Source of the DNA: Oscillospiraceae bacterium
GTDB taxonomy: Bacteria; Bacillota; Clostridia; Oscillospirales; Oscillospiraceae
DNA: 44,645 bases
Assembly (NCBI GenBank): GCA_009781515.1
Contig: WQXY01000019.1
Location: forward strand, 1-44,645
Direction of reading: 5' to 3'
In this document: piece by piece, positions 23,305 through 32,376 of the stretch
Numbering within the stretch: the first letter of the stretch is position 1
Layout: each line of letters begins with the position of its first letter
Translations under genes and position numbers: made by a program
The notes under the pieces: model-generated
Seen by the model: only the letters and a program-made list of their open reading frames with translations
Told to the model about the DNA's origin: nothing
Database searches by the model: none

Positions 23305-23817
23305 CTATATCGGTAGCTTTTGAAGCAAAAATCCCCAGTTGATGCCGTCGGGGGTGGAATTGAGCAGGTTTTGGATTGCTTTTGCTTTTTCTGCACTTCT
23401 GCCGGAAACAGTGACTGCACACCAAACATCCATGCTTATTTCATATTCTTCGTTTTCACCAACCGAGAGAGCCCCGTTTGAAAGCATTTTATTTATCGTG
23501 CTGCCTGATACTTTTTGCGAAAACCCGCCGTTTATTGAGTTTGCTCCTTTTGCCCATTCCTTAAACTGTTCTTGTGCACTGTTTGTCTGCTCAGGTTTGT
23601 CTGCATGTGGTGCTATAAACTTTCGCGACGCACTTAGCGCAGATTGTGATATATTGACAATATCAACAGGCTCGCTATACATAGAGCGGCTGTAATCTTG
23701 TTTTATTTCATTGTCTGAAGGCTTGTCCGCTGTTTCGGTTCGGCTCATGACAGCTTCTCTGATTTTTGCCGAAAACTGTGCATAAGCGTTGTATCCACGC
23801 ACGGCTGAGAAATTCAT
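23305..23817 (-). CDS. Hypothetical protein of 170 residues
   Basis: No family is recognised. The protein has no signal peptide or membrane segment. The first half is Ser/Thr/Asp/Lys-rich and probably disordered, with SEPVDIVNISQSALSASRKF, a pattern that recalls flagellar or anti-sigma-type regulatory peptides (DTVxISxxA), but this is only suggestive. The second half (residues 90-170) looks folded: INGGFSQKVSGSTINKMLSNGALSVGENEEYEISMDVWCAVTVSG. AAGGAG eight bases before the ATG at 23817 supports translation. It has its own unit between fic and the divergent MFS gene. Confidence 0.65.
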   Translation of the reverse strand: MNFSAVRGYNAYAQFSAKIREAVMSRTETADKPSDNEIKQDYSRSMYSEPVDIVNISQSALSASRKFIAPHADKPEQTNSAQEQFKEWAKGANSINGGFSQKVSGSTINKMLSNGALSVGENEEYEISMDVWCAVTVSGRSAEKAKAIQNLLNSTPDGINWGFLLQKLPI

Positions 23818-23921
23818 TAATAGTGTTCTCCTTGATTTCTACCCTCTACATATAGTATATATCGTTATAATAACAAAAAACTTAACATATGTCACTATTT
23901 TGTCACGTAAGGATACAAATA

Positions 23922-25124
23922 ATGAAAGAATTTCGTATAGGAAAAATGGTTTTGACCCGTGATTTGATGCTTTTTATGGTGGCAAGTGCATTGCTCGGGG
24001 TCACAACAGCGGTTGAAAGCAGCTCGTTTGCCAACCGATTGCTTGAAGATTTGAACTTCACAATTACCCAGCGTACACTGCTTGAGATACCGCGTGAGCT
24101 GCCGGGCTTGCTTGTGGTGTTTTTTGCGGGTGCACTCGCATTTCTCGGCGATGTCCGCACTGCGGCTGTTGCCAACATCATAGGCGGTGTCGGGCTTTTG
24201 GCATTTGGTCTTGTGCCGTCGGGCTACTGGCCTGTAGTTTTTACAATGGTTCTCTACAGCACGGGTCAGCATCTGTACATGCCTATTCAAGGTGCTCTCG
24301 CCATGTCGTTTGCCAAGGGCGACAATATCGGACGCAGGCTCGGCGAAATACAAGGCATCAACACAGCCGCTATGATTGTGACTGCCGCAACCTTGTATCT
24401 TTTATACAGATTTCTGAACATTCCGTTTGTTGTTTCGTTTTCGATAGGTGCGGCGGCTATGCTTATGGCAGGTGTGGCGTTTTTGTTTATGAGCCCGTCA
24501 CACACCGCGCCGAGAAAGCAACGCTTTATTTACAGAAAAAAGTTCAAGCTATATTATGTGCTCTCTATCATAAACGGAGCACGAAAGCAGATAACAATTA
24601 CGTTTGTGCCATGGCTTCTGATAACGGTTTACAATCAGCCTGTATCGACTATTACAATGCTCTTTTTTATCGTTTCTGCTCTTAACGTTTTCTTTCGCCC
24701 GTGGCTTGGCGGGCTTATCGACCGTAAGGGCGAGCGTTTTGTGCTGACACTTGAAGCAGGGCTGCTTCTTGTCGCCTGCTGCGGTTTTGCATTTGCAAAG
24801 CTGCTTTTTCCCGAGAGTGTTGCACTAATGGTAGTGTGCGGCTGTTATATTATTGATAATCTTTTTGCGGGTGCGGGTATGGCGCGCACGACATATGTGC
24901 GAAGAATGACGGACGACCCGAGCGAGGTTTCTGCAACACTTTCGCTCGGCATTTCGCTTGACCATGTGATATCCATGTCGATGCCTGCTTTTGCGGGTAT
25001 TTTGTGGTCGTCAAATGTCGGCACGGGATATGTTTATGTTTTTGCAGGCGGTCTTGTGATATCGCTGCTTAATATGCTTTTAGCAAACCGCATCAGGATT
25101 GGGTCGCAGTTGCCCCGTCCTTAA
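23922..25124 (+). CDS. MFS transporter
   Basis: The 400-residue membrane protein has about twelve hydrophobic segments in two halves, joined by a basic cytoplasmic loop (SHTAPRKQRFIYRKKFK). Motif-A-like signals are GLIDRKGERFVLT in the second half and FAGALAFLGDVRT in the first. This fits a major facilitator superfamily exporter, but the sequence does not show the substrate. The ATG at 23922 has AAGGA ten bases upstream; an in-frame ATG at 23889 would add 11 residues without a ribosome site. The last 32 bases overlap the end of the converging response regulator gene. Confidence 0.85.
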   Translation: MKEFRIGKMVLTRDLMLFMVASALLGVTTAVESSSFANRLLEDLNFTITQRTLLEIPRELPGLLVVFFAGALAFLGDVRTAAVANIIGGVGLLAFGLVPSGYWPVVFTMVLYSTGQHLYMPIQGALAMSFAKGDNIGRRLGEIQGINTAAMIVTAATLYLLYRFLNIPFVVSFSIGAAAMLMAGVAFLFMSPSHTAPRKQRFIYRKKFKLYYVLSIINGARKQITITFVPWLLITVYNQPVSTITMLFFIVSALNVFFRPWLGGLIDRKGERFVLTLEAGLLLVACCGFAFAKLLFPESVALMVVCGCYIIDNLFAGAGMARTTYVRRMTDDPSEVSATLSLGISLDHVISMSMPAFAGILWSSNVGTGYVYVFAGGLVISLLNMLLANRIRIGSQLPRP

Positions 25125-25821
25125 AATCCTTCGGACTGATGCCGGTGTTTTTCTTGAAAACAATGGAAAAATACGCGGGGTCATTAAATCCGACAGCTTC
25201 GGCAGCTTCATAAACAAGCATATCAGTAAGTGCCAAGAGTTCCTTTGCTTTTTCAATGCGTATGTGGTTTATATAGTCTGTAATGACCTCTCCTGTTTCT
25301 TTCTTGAAGGTACGGCTCAGGTGAGACGGGTTGACCGCGATAGCGGAAGCGACTGTTTCAAGCGAAAGATTTGTGCTGTAGTTTTCAGAAATAAAGCGGA
25401 GAGCTTTTTTTACAAGCGGATTGACCTTTTCCGAATATCCTCTCTCTATGTCGATTTTTGCCGTGAGCTCCCTCACCGCATCTAAAAGCTTATTCTTTGA
25501 CACGGGTTTCAGCTCGTAATTAGAAACGCCATAAATCAGTGCACTTCGGGCATATTCAAATTCCGCAAACCCCGTTAAAATGATTACTTTTATCTTCGGG
25601 TAATTTTCATGAACAAATTTTGCAACGTCAATGCCGCTTTTTCGCGGCATTTTTATATCGGTAATAACAATATCCGGCGAGTCATTTTTAATCAGTTCAA
25701 TAGCTTCGTGTCCATCTTTTGCCGTAGCCGCAACCATGCATTGGACGCTATCCCACGGCATAAACTCCGAGAGCCCTTTCAAAACCGTACTTTCATCATC
25801 GGCAATCAGTATTTTGTACAT
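25093..25821 (-). CDS. YesN-type response regulator with AraC DNA-binding domain
   Basis: The 242-residue protein has a receiver domain (ILIADDES, phosphoacceptor Asp55 in DIVITDIKMPRKSG, and VIILTGFAEFEYARSAL) and a C-terminal AraC double helix-turn-helix (LETVASAIAVNPSHLSRTFKKETGEVITDYINHIRIEKAKELL and AAEAVGFNDPAYFSIVFKKNTGISPKDFK). It is the natural partner of the kinase encoded just upstream, whose gene overlaps it by 16 bases. In Bacillota such YesN regulators switch on adjacent sugar ABC transporter genes. The divergent binding-protein gene at 27622 is the likely target. The ATG at 25821 has AAGGAG upstream. Confidence 0.92.
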   Translation of the reverse strand: MYKILIADDESTVLKGLSEFMPWDSVQCMVAATAKDGHEAIELIKNDSPDIVITDIKMPRKSGIDVAKFVHENYPKIKVIILTGFAEFEYARSALIYGVSNYELKPVSKNKLLDAVRELTAKIDIERGYSEKVNPLVKKALRFISENYSTNLSLETVASAIAVNPSHLSRTFKKETGEVITDYINHIRIEKAKELLALTDMLVYEAAEAVGFNDPAYFSIVFKKNTGISPKDFKDGATATQS

Positions 25822-27431
25822 CGTTTTATCTCCTTCCCCGGAAGCCAAAAAGAAACGCTTGTCTTATCGTTTTCTTTGCTTATCGAAAGGTTGTTATGAG
25901 CGCCGCCAATCCATAAAAGCCGCTGATTTAAGTTGCACAGTGCAATATGAGAGTGCTCCCCGTCCTTGGCGGGCTTTAGCTTTTCAATACTGAAGTCATC
26001 GGGAAATCCTGCTCCGTTATCCTCTACCCAAACCCGAATTCCGCTCCCCTCCGGTTTCACGCGGATTGTCAGCAGCCAATCCGACCCGTTATCAGGCAGC
26101 GGTTCAAAGCCATGCAAAATTACGTTTTCGACAAGCGGTTGAATACAAAACCTTGGAACCTGCACCATCTCGGATACGTCGTTGCAGTCAATTTCAACCT
26201 CGAATTTCCCGTCAAAACGTTTCTGTTGAAGATAGAGGTATAGCTGCACATAATTGAGTTCTTCCTTGAGTGTCACAAATGCCTTGTCTTTCGACAATGC
26301 GTTTGCTTGGAGCATTTCGCACAAGGAAAGCACCATGTCATAGACCTCGCTGTTGCCGCCTATTTCCGCTTTCCATGCGATTGTGTTCATCACGTTAAAA
26401 AGAAAATGCGGGTCGATTTGTGCCTGCAACGCTTTTATTTCCGCGTTTTTCAGCAGAATATTCTGCTCATACAAGCCTCTAAAGAGCATTATCGCAAGGA
26501 AAATGAGCAGCATTGAAACAAGAACTATAAAAGAATATGTAAGCAAAAATGAAGACTGTGCTTCTCGCAGGTCGCGCAGCAAATATTCCTTTGCCACGGA
26601 TACAACGGATATCAACCCTGCGGTGCTTAGTTTTTGTGACGCAACGAAGTGCTCCATGTCGAGCACAACTGCTTCCTGAAAGCCGTCATAACTGTCAACT
26701 ATGCTCAAAAGAGCGTCAATGCGTTCGTTTTCTACGGGGCTCACGCCCAAAGACAATAGAATATCTTCATTTTTAAGTAAAATAAGCCAATTTTCGTCCA
26801 TACCTGCCGAGATATGCTCCGCCCACTCCCGTTCCTTTAAGTCTATGACAATCGTGGCGATTTTATTGCCTGTATTCATGCTGAATATATTTCTGACAAA
26901 ATGAATAGTACCATTGCCCGACAGGCGAATTTGCAACGTCGGCACTTTCGGGTCACACTGTCTTGCTACTTCTACCGCGGAGCTCAGCCCCGTATCGGAG
27001 GAGGTAGAAAACCGTGCACATGAACCGTCGCTGCTGAAAATATAAACGCCGGAGAGCAAATTCTCACTCCAAAGAATACTGCTCACCAGCATATAGCTCA
27101 TCTGCTTTTCAATTTCCAGCCTGCGCTCACTGTCATTATTTTCTGAGTAACTTTCCGCTGCCGGGTCAAGGTTATCGCGGATTAGTGTGTTGGAAATAAG
27201 GTGTGTATAAATCGAGTCTATCACGGCAACCTGCTCTGCGACATTGCGGTTAATCAGTTCTAAATTATGAACAATTCTCTCTTTATAGATTTCGGTCATG
27301 ACCTCGGTGCTTTTTGCGTAAAACAGCGTTCCTGCCAAAAGTACGGAAATTGCCAAAACAATAAAAACGGAAGAAATAATAAATATGTTCAACCGACTCA
27401 TATTTTTTGGTCCTTTGAAGAAAGAAAGCAT
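25806..27431 (-). CDS. YesM-type sensor histidine kinase
   Basis: The 541-residue protein has two membrane segments (residues 13-35 and about 285-310) around an extracellular sensor region of some 240 residues. The cytoplasmic part is a HisKA_7TM-less His_kinase (YesM) domain with the phosphoacceptor His342 in LQAQIDPHFLFNVMNTIAW, followed by a GHKL ATPase domain with FCIQPLVENVILHGFEP and VWVEDNGAGFP. A clear HAMP domain is not visible between the second membrane segment and the kinase. The start at 27431 has GGAAG upstream; the conserved membrane region begins soon after. It probably senses the sugar imported by the divergent transporter or its binding protein. Confidence 0.9.
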   Translation of the reverse strand: MLSFFKGPKNMSRLNIFIISSVFIVLAISVLLAGTLFYAKSTEVMTEIYKERIVHNLELINRNVAEQVAVIDSIYTHLISNTLIRDNLDPAAESYSENNDSERRLEIEKQMSYMLVSSILWSENLLSGVYIFSSDGSCARFSTSSDTGLSSAVEVARQCDPKVPTLQIRLSGNGTIHFVRNIFSMNTGNKIATIVIDLKEREWAEHISAGMDENWLILLKNEDILLSLGVSPVENERIDALLSIVDSYDGFQEAVVLDMEHFVASQKLSTAGLISVVSVAKEYLLRDLREAQSSFLLTYSFIVLVSMLLIFLAIMLFRGLYEQNILLKNAEIKALQAQIDPHFLFNVMNTIAWKAEIGGNSEVYDMVLSLCEMLQANALSKDKAFVTLKEELNYVQLYLYLQQKRFDGKFEVEIDCNDVSEMVQVPRFCIQPLVENVILHGFEPLPDNGSDWLLTIRVKPEGSGIRVWVEDNGAGFPDDFSIEKLKPAKDGEHSHIALCNLNQRLLWIGGAHNNLSISKENDKTSVSFWLPGKEIKRCTKY

Positions 27432-27521
27432 TGTATCATCACTTCCGTTTTGTACTAATTCCTCATTTGCTTTGATTATCGCACATGCACGGGGCAATGG
27501 TCAATTAAATCTAAAAAAGAC

Positions 27522-27549
27522 TCAAAATATTCAAGAAACGCGTCAAAAT
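27522..27549 (+). promoter_or_regulatory. Candidate AraC-type half-sites in front of the sugar ABC operon
   Basis: TCAAAAT occurs at 27522-27528 and 27543-27549, exactly 21 bp apart, i.e. on the same face of the helix, in the gap between the divergent kinase and binding-protein genes. AraC-family regulators bind direct repeats with this kind of spacing. The motif is short and A-rich, so it could be chance. Confidence 0.35.
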
Positions 27550-27621
27550 CCTCTATTCTCTATGGCTTAATTCTTTGCAATAATCACAATTACAATACTT
27601 AAAGAAACGAGGTACATAACA

Positions 27622-28944
27622 ATGAACACAGGACTAAAAAAACTTATGGCAGCGATGCTTGCTGTACTTTTGACTGTTTCACTTGCGGGTTGTTTCGGCA
27701 ATCCTGACACAGGCGGTACGGCAGGCAGCGGCGACAAAGTCGTGCTGAGCGTTATCAACTACCATGTTGGTACAGACTTCGGCGCAGACTACTACAGCTA
27801 TCTGTTCGACAGCTTCACACAGACACCGGCAGGCAGAAATGTAGAGTTCAAGTTTGAAGAAATCCCGACCACAGACGCTTTTAACCAGAAAATCAAGCTG
27901 CTAATTGCCAGCGGCGACCTGCCGGACATCGTACTCAACGGCGGTAACAACATCACCGAGCTTGCCGCACGTTCCGGCAAAGTGGCAGACCTCACACCAT
28001 ATTTTGACGCCGACCCCGAGTGGAGAGGACTCTTTGATGAGCTATCATTGGAGTTTAATACTGTTGACGGCAAAATTTACGGTGTGCCCGTGTCTAAAGA
28101 AATCTCTTACATCTATTACAACAAGGAGCTTTTTAACAGGGCAGGAGTAACTGCGCCCGAAACAGCTTTCCCCACTTGGGACGCACTGTTTGCTGCATGT
28201 GACAAGTTCATAGACGCAGGTATAACCCCGCTCGGTATGGACAGTGCCGACTCCGGTTGGCTCACCAATCTGTGGTTTTCGGCTCTTATCGCCACGCAAA
28301 GCAAAGCGGGCGAAAAGTGGATGAACACGCAGTATCCGAGTAATTACGAAACGCCCGAAGTGATTGCCGCTGCAGGGCAGCTCCAGCGGATGCTTTCCGA
28401 ATATACAACGCCCGACGCTGTTGGAGGCAGATATGACCCGATGGCAACCCATTTCTTCAACGGCGAGGTGGCAATGTTCCCCAATGGCCCGTGGATGATA
28501 CCTGACTTCAGAAGCCCCGATAAAGCTCCCGCCGATTTCTATGACAAGGTTGGCATCATGCTAATGCCTCATTACGGCATGGAAATGGTACCGACACCCG
28601 GCGATATGGTCGGCGCAACAGACCCTGCCAAAATCGACGCAGCAGTTGCTTTCCTGAAATACTCGACAACAGTCGAAAATCAAATAAAAGCACTTGAAAT
28701 GACAGGTCTGCAACCCGTTTCCTCTCAGGTAACAATTCCAAACTCCCTAAGAGCAAGCGACCCGCTTATGGCACAGGTTCTTGATATCAGCGCCAAAGCT
28801 CAAATCACTTACGGTCAAAATCAAGCATACTGGCATCAAAACGTCATCGACGCTTTCTCAAACTTTCTTCCTGAGCTGGCATACGGCTACATCACACCCG
28901 AGCAGTTCTGCGCCAAACTGGGCGAAGCAGCGCTGAAAAACTGA
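27622..28944 (+). CDS. Sugar ABC transporter substrate-binding lipoprotein (CUT1)
   Basis: The 440-residue protein is an extracytoplasmic solute-binding protein of family 1. The signal sequence ends in the lipobox LAGC with Cys24, so it is tethered to the outer face of the membrane by a lipid. Typical parts are ASGDLPDIVLNGG, GKIYGVPVSKEISYIYYNKELFNRAG, WDALFAACDKFIDAGITPLG, and the C-terminal FLKYSTTVENQIKA. It begins an operon with two permeases, a GH65 phosphorylase and a HAD phosphatase, which points to an alpha-linked disaccharide or short oligosaccharide as ligand. No ATPase gene is in the operon; a shared MsmK-type ATPase elsewhere is expected. Confidence 0.93.
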   Translation: MNTGLKKLMAAMLAVLLTVSLAGCFGNPDTGGTAGSGDKVVLSVINYHVGTDFGADYYSYLFDSFTQTPAGRNVEFKFEEIPTTDAFNQKIKLLIASGDLPDIVLNGGNNITELAARSGKVADLTPYFDADPEWRGLFDELSLEFNTVDGKIYGVPVSKEISYIYYNKELFNRAGVTAPETAFPTWDALFAACDKFIDAGITPLGMDSADSGWLTNLWFSALIATQSKAGEKWMNTQYPSNYETPEVIAAAGQLQRMLSEYTTPDAVGGRYDPMATHFFNGEVAMFPNGPWMIPDFRSPDKAPADFYDKVGIMLMPHYGMEMVPTPGDMVGATDPAKIDAAVAFLKYSTTVENQIKALEMTGLQPVSSQVTIPNSLRASDPLMAQVLDISAKAQITYGQNQAYWHQNVIDAFSNFLPELAYGYITPEQFCAKLGEAALKN

Positions 28945-28987
28945 TGCCCCGCAAGGGCTCAGCGGATAAAAAAGGAGGCGAACTACA

Positions 28988-29881
28988 ATGGTCAGAAACA
29001 AAAGATTTTGGATAACCTTGTTTATCCTGCCGTGTATGGCCCTGTTCGCCTTCATTTACGCCGCTCCTATCATCACAGTTATAGTAACGTCTTTTACGAA
29101 ATACACGGCGTTTGAAACACCAAGCTTCATAGGGCTGTCAAATTTCAAAACGATTTTTAGTGACAACGATTTCCTGATATCTATCAAAAACACGGTAATA
29201 TGGGTACTTCTTCAATCGTCATTCCACGTGGGATTAGGTCTTGCCGTAGCGCTTACAATGCGCAGACGGCCAAAAGGCTGGAAGCTGCTGCGTACGGCAT
29301 ACCTAATCCCAAACATCGTACCCACAGCGGCAACCGGCGTCATGTTTACACTGCTTTTTAATCCGAGTTTCGGCGTTGTAAGCGACCTCTACACACGGCT
29401 CGGCATCAGCAGTCCCGTTCCAAATTTGTTTGGCAATTCAGGATACGCTTTTTGGATTGTAACGGCAACATGGATTTTCTATTCCGCTTTCAACACTATC
29501 ATATTCTTATCCGAAATTAACGCCATCGACCGCCAGATTTATGAAGCCGCTTCAATCGACGGTGCAACACCTTGGCAGATGGATTTATACATAACACTGC
29601 CGCTGCTTAAAAATGTAATCGGCACATGCGTTGTCCTTGCGTCGGTGGCAATGGTATCACAGTTTGACATCATATATGTGACAACCAAAGGCGGTCCCGG
29701 TACCGCAACACTCAATCTTCCAATCTATCTGTATAAAACCGCTATGCTCGAGAATAACTACGGGAAAGCAAACGCGGTAGGCGTTATCCAGATTATATTA
29801 GGAATATCCTTGGTGCTCCTCATACGGTGGCTTTTCAGGACACGCGATAAAATAAACGGTGACGGGAGTGGATTATTATGA
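28988..29881 (+). CDS. Sugar ABC transporter permease (MalF-like)
   Basis: The 297-residue protein has six membrane segments and the binding-protein-dependent permease EAA loop, YEAASIDGATPWQMDLYITLPLLKN (about residues 185-210), which docks with the ATPase. It belongs to the CUT1 family of carbohydrate permeases. GGAGG precedes the ATG at 28988, 43 bp after the binding-protein gene, and its end overlaps the second permease by four bases. The two permeases form the transmembrane channel as a heterodimer. Confidence 0.93.
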   Translation: MVRNKRFWITLFILPCMALFAFIYAAPIITVIVTSFTKYTAFETPSFIGLSNFKTIFSDNDFLISIKNTVIWVLLQSSFHVGLGLAVALTMRRRPKGWKLLRTAYLIPNIVPTAATGVMFTLLFNPSFGVVSDLYTRLGISSPVPNLFGNSGYAFWIVTATWIFYSAFNTIIFLSEINAIDRQIYEAASIDGATPWQMDLYITLPLLKNVIGTCVVLASVAMVSQFDIIYVTTKGGPGTATLNLPIYLYKTAMLENNYGKANAVGVIQIILGISLVLLIRWLFRTRDKINGDGSGLL

Positions 29882-30702
29882 AACGCATTACTCTTTTATG
29901 TTCAAAATATTTCTTCATGCTCGTCATTTTGTTTTTATCGCTCGCGCCTATATTTTGGGTTTTGATGAGTTCGTTTAAGACTTATTCTGAAATAAATTCA
30001 TCGGCACTCTCTCTTCCCTCTTCGCTGAGCCTTAATAACTACGCCGCCGCACTCAAATATGCACCGATACAAAAATATTTTCTAAACAGCATTGTCATCG
30101 TAGGTGCCGGCATCATCGTGACGGTAATATTTGTAGCTATGTGTGCTTACGCTGTTTCGCGCTTTAGGTTTCTTTTTAAGCCTGTGATAATACTTCTGAT
30201 TGCCGCGTCTTTAATGCTTCCTGCACAGTCTATCTCCCAACCGCTGTTTTCGATATTCACGTCACTGAGAATTTTCGATACAAAACTCGGACTGATACTT
30301 GTTTATTCTGCAATGGGTATCCCCATGTCCTTTTTCGTAATGCTCAGTTACTACAGGAGTATCCCTTTTGCACTTGAGGAGTCTGCATATATCGACGGAG
30401 CAGGTTTCTTCCGAACCTTTTTCTCGGTTATTTTGCCCTTAGCCAAGCCGGGACTGGCTACAGTCGCTATGATACAGTTTATTAATATTTGGAACGAATT
30501 TTATTTCGCACTCATGCTTACAAGCGGCGATACCGCACGCACCATACCAATCGCGCTCAACTATTATATGAGCACATTTGCCAACAACTATTCTGCACTC
30601 TTTGCGGCGGTAATTATGACAATCACACCGACAATCATTTTCTTCATCATCATGCAAAAACAAGTAATCGACAGCCTTACCTCGGGAGCGGTCAAAGGTT
30701 AG
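29878..30702 (+). CDS. Carbohydrate ABC transporter permease (MalG-like)
   Basis: The 274-residue protein is the second CUT1 permease. It shows six membrane segments, the family start APIFWVLMSSFKTYSEI, and the EAA loop LEESAYIDGAGFFRTFFSVILPLAKPGL (about residues 165-190), followed by QFINIWNEFYFALML. Its ATG overlaps the stop of the MalF-like gene (ATGA), which supports equal production of both subunits. The GH65 gene follows 31 bp later. Confidence 0.93.
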   Translation: MKRITLLCSKYFFMLVILFLSLAPIFWVLMSSFKTYSEINSSALSLPSSLSLNNYAAALKYAPIQKYFLNSIVIVGAGIIVTVIFVAMCAYAVSRFRFLFKPVIILLIAASLMLPAQSISQPLFSIFTSLRIFDTKLGLILVYSAMGIPMSFFVMLSYYRSIPFALEESAYIDGAGFFRTFFSVILPLAKPGLATVAMIQFINIWNEFYFALMLTSGDTARTIPIALNYYMSTFANNYSALFAAVIMTITPTIIFFIIMQKQVIDSLTSGAVKG

Positions 30703-30733
30703 GCTTCTAATAGATTAAAGGGAGGTGCCCGCT

Positions 30734-32227
30734 ATGAAACGCAAAGACCCTATATACCCAATTGAGCCGTGGAATGTGACCGAAACAACTTTTAATATCG
30801 CCGATAATTACCGAAATGAAACCATTTTTTCACTTTCAAACGGTTACATAGGCACACGCGGTACCTTTGAGGAAGATTACCCGTTTGAAACAGGCCAAGG
30901 GCTTGAGGGCAATTATATCGGCGGCTTCTATGAAAGCGAGCCTATCCGCTATGGCGAGTGGAACTATGGCTTCCCTGAACATAGCCAGACGCTGCTCAAT
31001 CTGCCGAACCTAAAAACGACAAGGATTTATTTTGGAGATGAACTGCTTGACATGCGCAGCGGACAGTTAGAGGATTACTGCCGTACACTCGACCTAAAAA
31101 GCGGGGTGCTAAGACGCTTTTTGACTTGGGTATCACCGGGCGGCAAGCGAGTGCGCATCGAAACTTCCCGCTTTGTCTCTTTTGACATGAAGAATATTTT
31201 GGCCTTGCGCATCAAGGTAATACCTCTTGATTTTGACTGTGAAATTCGTTTTCAGTCTGTACTTAATGCCGATGTGGAAAATCATACACGGGAAACTAAT
31301 CCGCTGATTGATTACGGTCCGTTTGAGCGAAGACTTACCCCTGATGCGATTGGCGCTGCAGGCGACATGCTTTTTTATGTCGGACATACCACAAACAGTG
31401 GTCTTAAAATGGCTTGCGGAGGTCTGCATAGATTAATAGGTACAGTAACGGATAGAAACTATGAAACCGACAACTTGCACAGCTCCATTGAATATTCCAC
31501 GCGTGGCACTGTTACCATGGATAAATTTATTGCATATGCGTCCGACCTTGATATGCCGGAGGGCAAGCTACCCGACTTCATACAGGAGTGTCTATTTGAT
31601 GCCGTACGAGATGGCTTTGAAGGACTTGAACAAAAGCAGAGGGCTTATATGCAGACGTTTTGGGACAGTGCCGATATAGAAATCGACGGCGATGACCGTT
31701 TGCAACAGGGACTGCGTTTTAATCTGTTTCATCTCATGCAGGCGGCAGGACGCGACGGTCGCACAGGTATGGGCGCCAAGGGATTGACAGGCGAGGGTTA
31801 TGAGGGACATTATTTTTGGGATACGGAAATCTATGCACTCCCTGTGCTGATACACACTTCCCCTGATTTGGCAAAAAATCTTCTCGATTACAGATACAAG
31901 ACCTTGGATGCAGCGAGGGCGAGGGCTCGTCAGCTCGGTCACACCCAAGGTGCTCTCTATCCATGGCGTACTATAAATGGCGAAGAATGTTCGACATATG
32001 TTCCGCTCGGAACGGCGCAGTATCACATAAACGCCGATATCGCCTATGCTTTCACACAATACGTCAACGTTACAGGCGACATGGATTATCTCAAAGCAAA
32101 AGCTGCCGAGGTTATATGCGAAACCGCCCGTGTATGGGCGGATGTCGGTTGTTTTTCAGAAGCAAGAGGTGGCAAATACTGTATTTGCTGTGTTACCGGA
32201 CCGGATGAGTATTCCGCCTCACTCTGA
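30734..32227 (+). pseudogene. GH65 family disaccharide phosphorylase, 5' part, cut by IS21 insertion
   Basis: The 497 residues belong to glycoside hydrolase family 65 (maltose, trehalose, kojibiose or nigerose phosphorylase group): IEPWNVTETTFNIADNYRNETIFSLSNGYIGTRG at the start, TRIYFGDELLDMRSG, and the (alpha/alpha)6 barrel motifs GLTGEGYEGHYFWDTEIYALP and LGHTQGALYPWRTINGEE. The frame runs into VTGPDEYSA and then stops at a TGA formed by the first three bases of the inserted element. GPDEY carries the general acid Glu in this family, so this half is without its C-terminal domain. The ATG at 30734 has GGAGG upstream. The specificity cannot be read from the sequence alone. Confidence 0.88.
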
Positions 32228-32285
32228 GCCACCAGTCCGATAAATGAGAGCCACCGTTCCGACGGCACAGAGCCACTATTGCACC
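32225..32285. repeat. Left end of the IS21 element with internal GAGCCAC repeats
   Basis: TGAGCCAC stands at the very end and GAGCCAC recurs twice within the first 60 bp, at about 20-bp intervals. These are the presumed transposase binding sites. Confidence 0.7.
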
Positions 32286-32376
32286 TTTAAAAACTAATAT
32301 ATCTAACCGGCACCATCTCCTTTATACTATGATGTGCGCCAATCGGCGTAAATCATAAATGAAGGGGGTCAAAGAA

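Noticed and set aside
32359-32376. ATG at 32359 considered as the istA start
   Set aside because: It contains the ribosome site of the ATG at 32377, which matches the usual IstA N-terminus.
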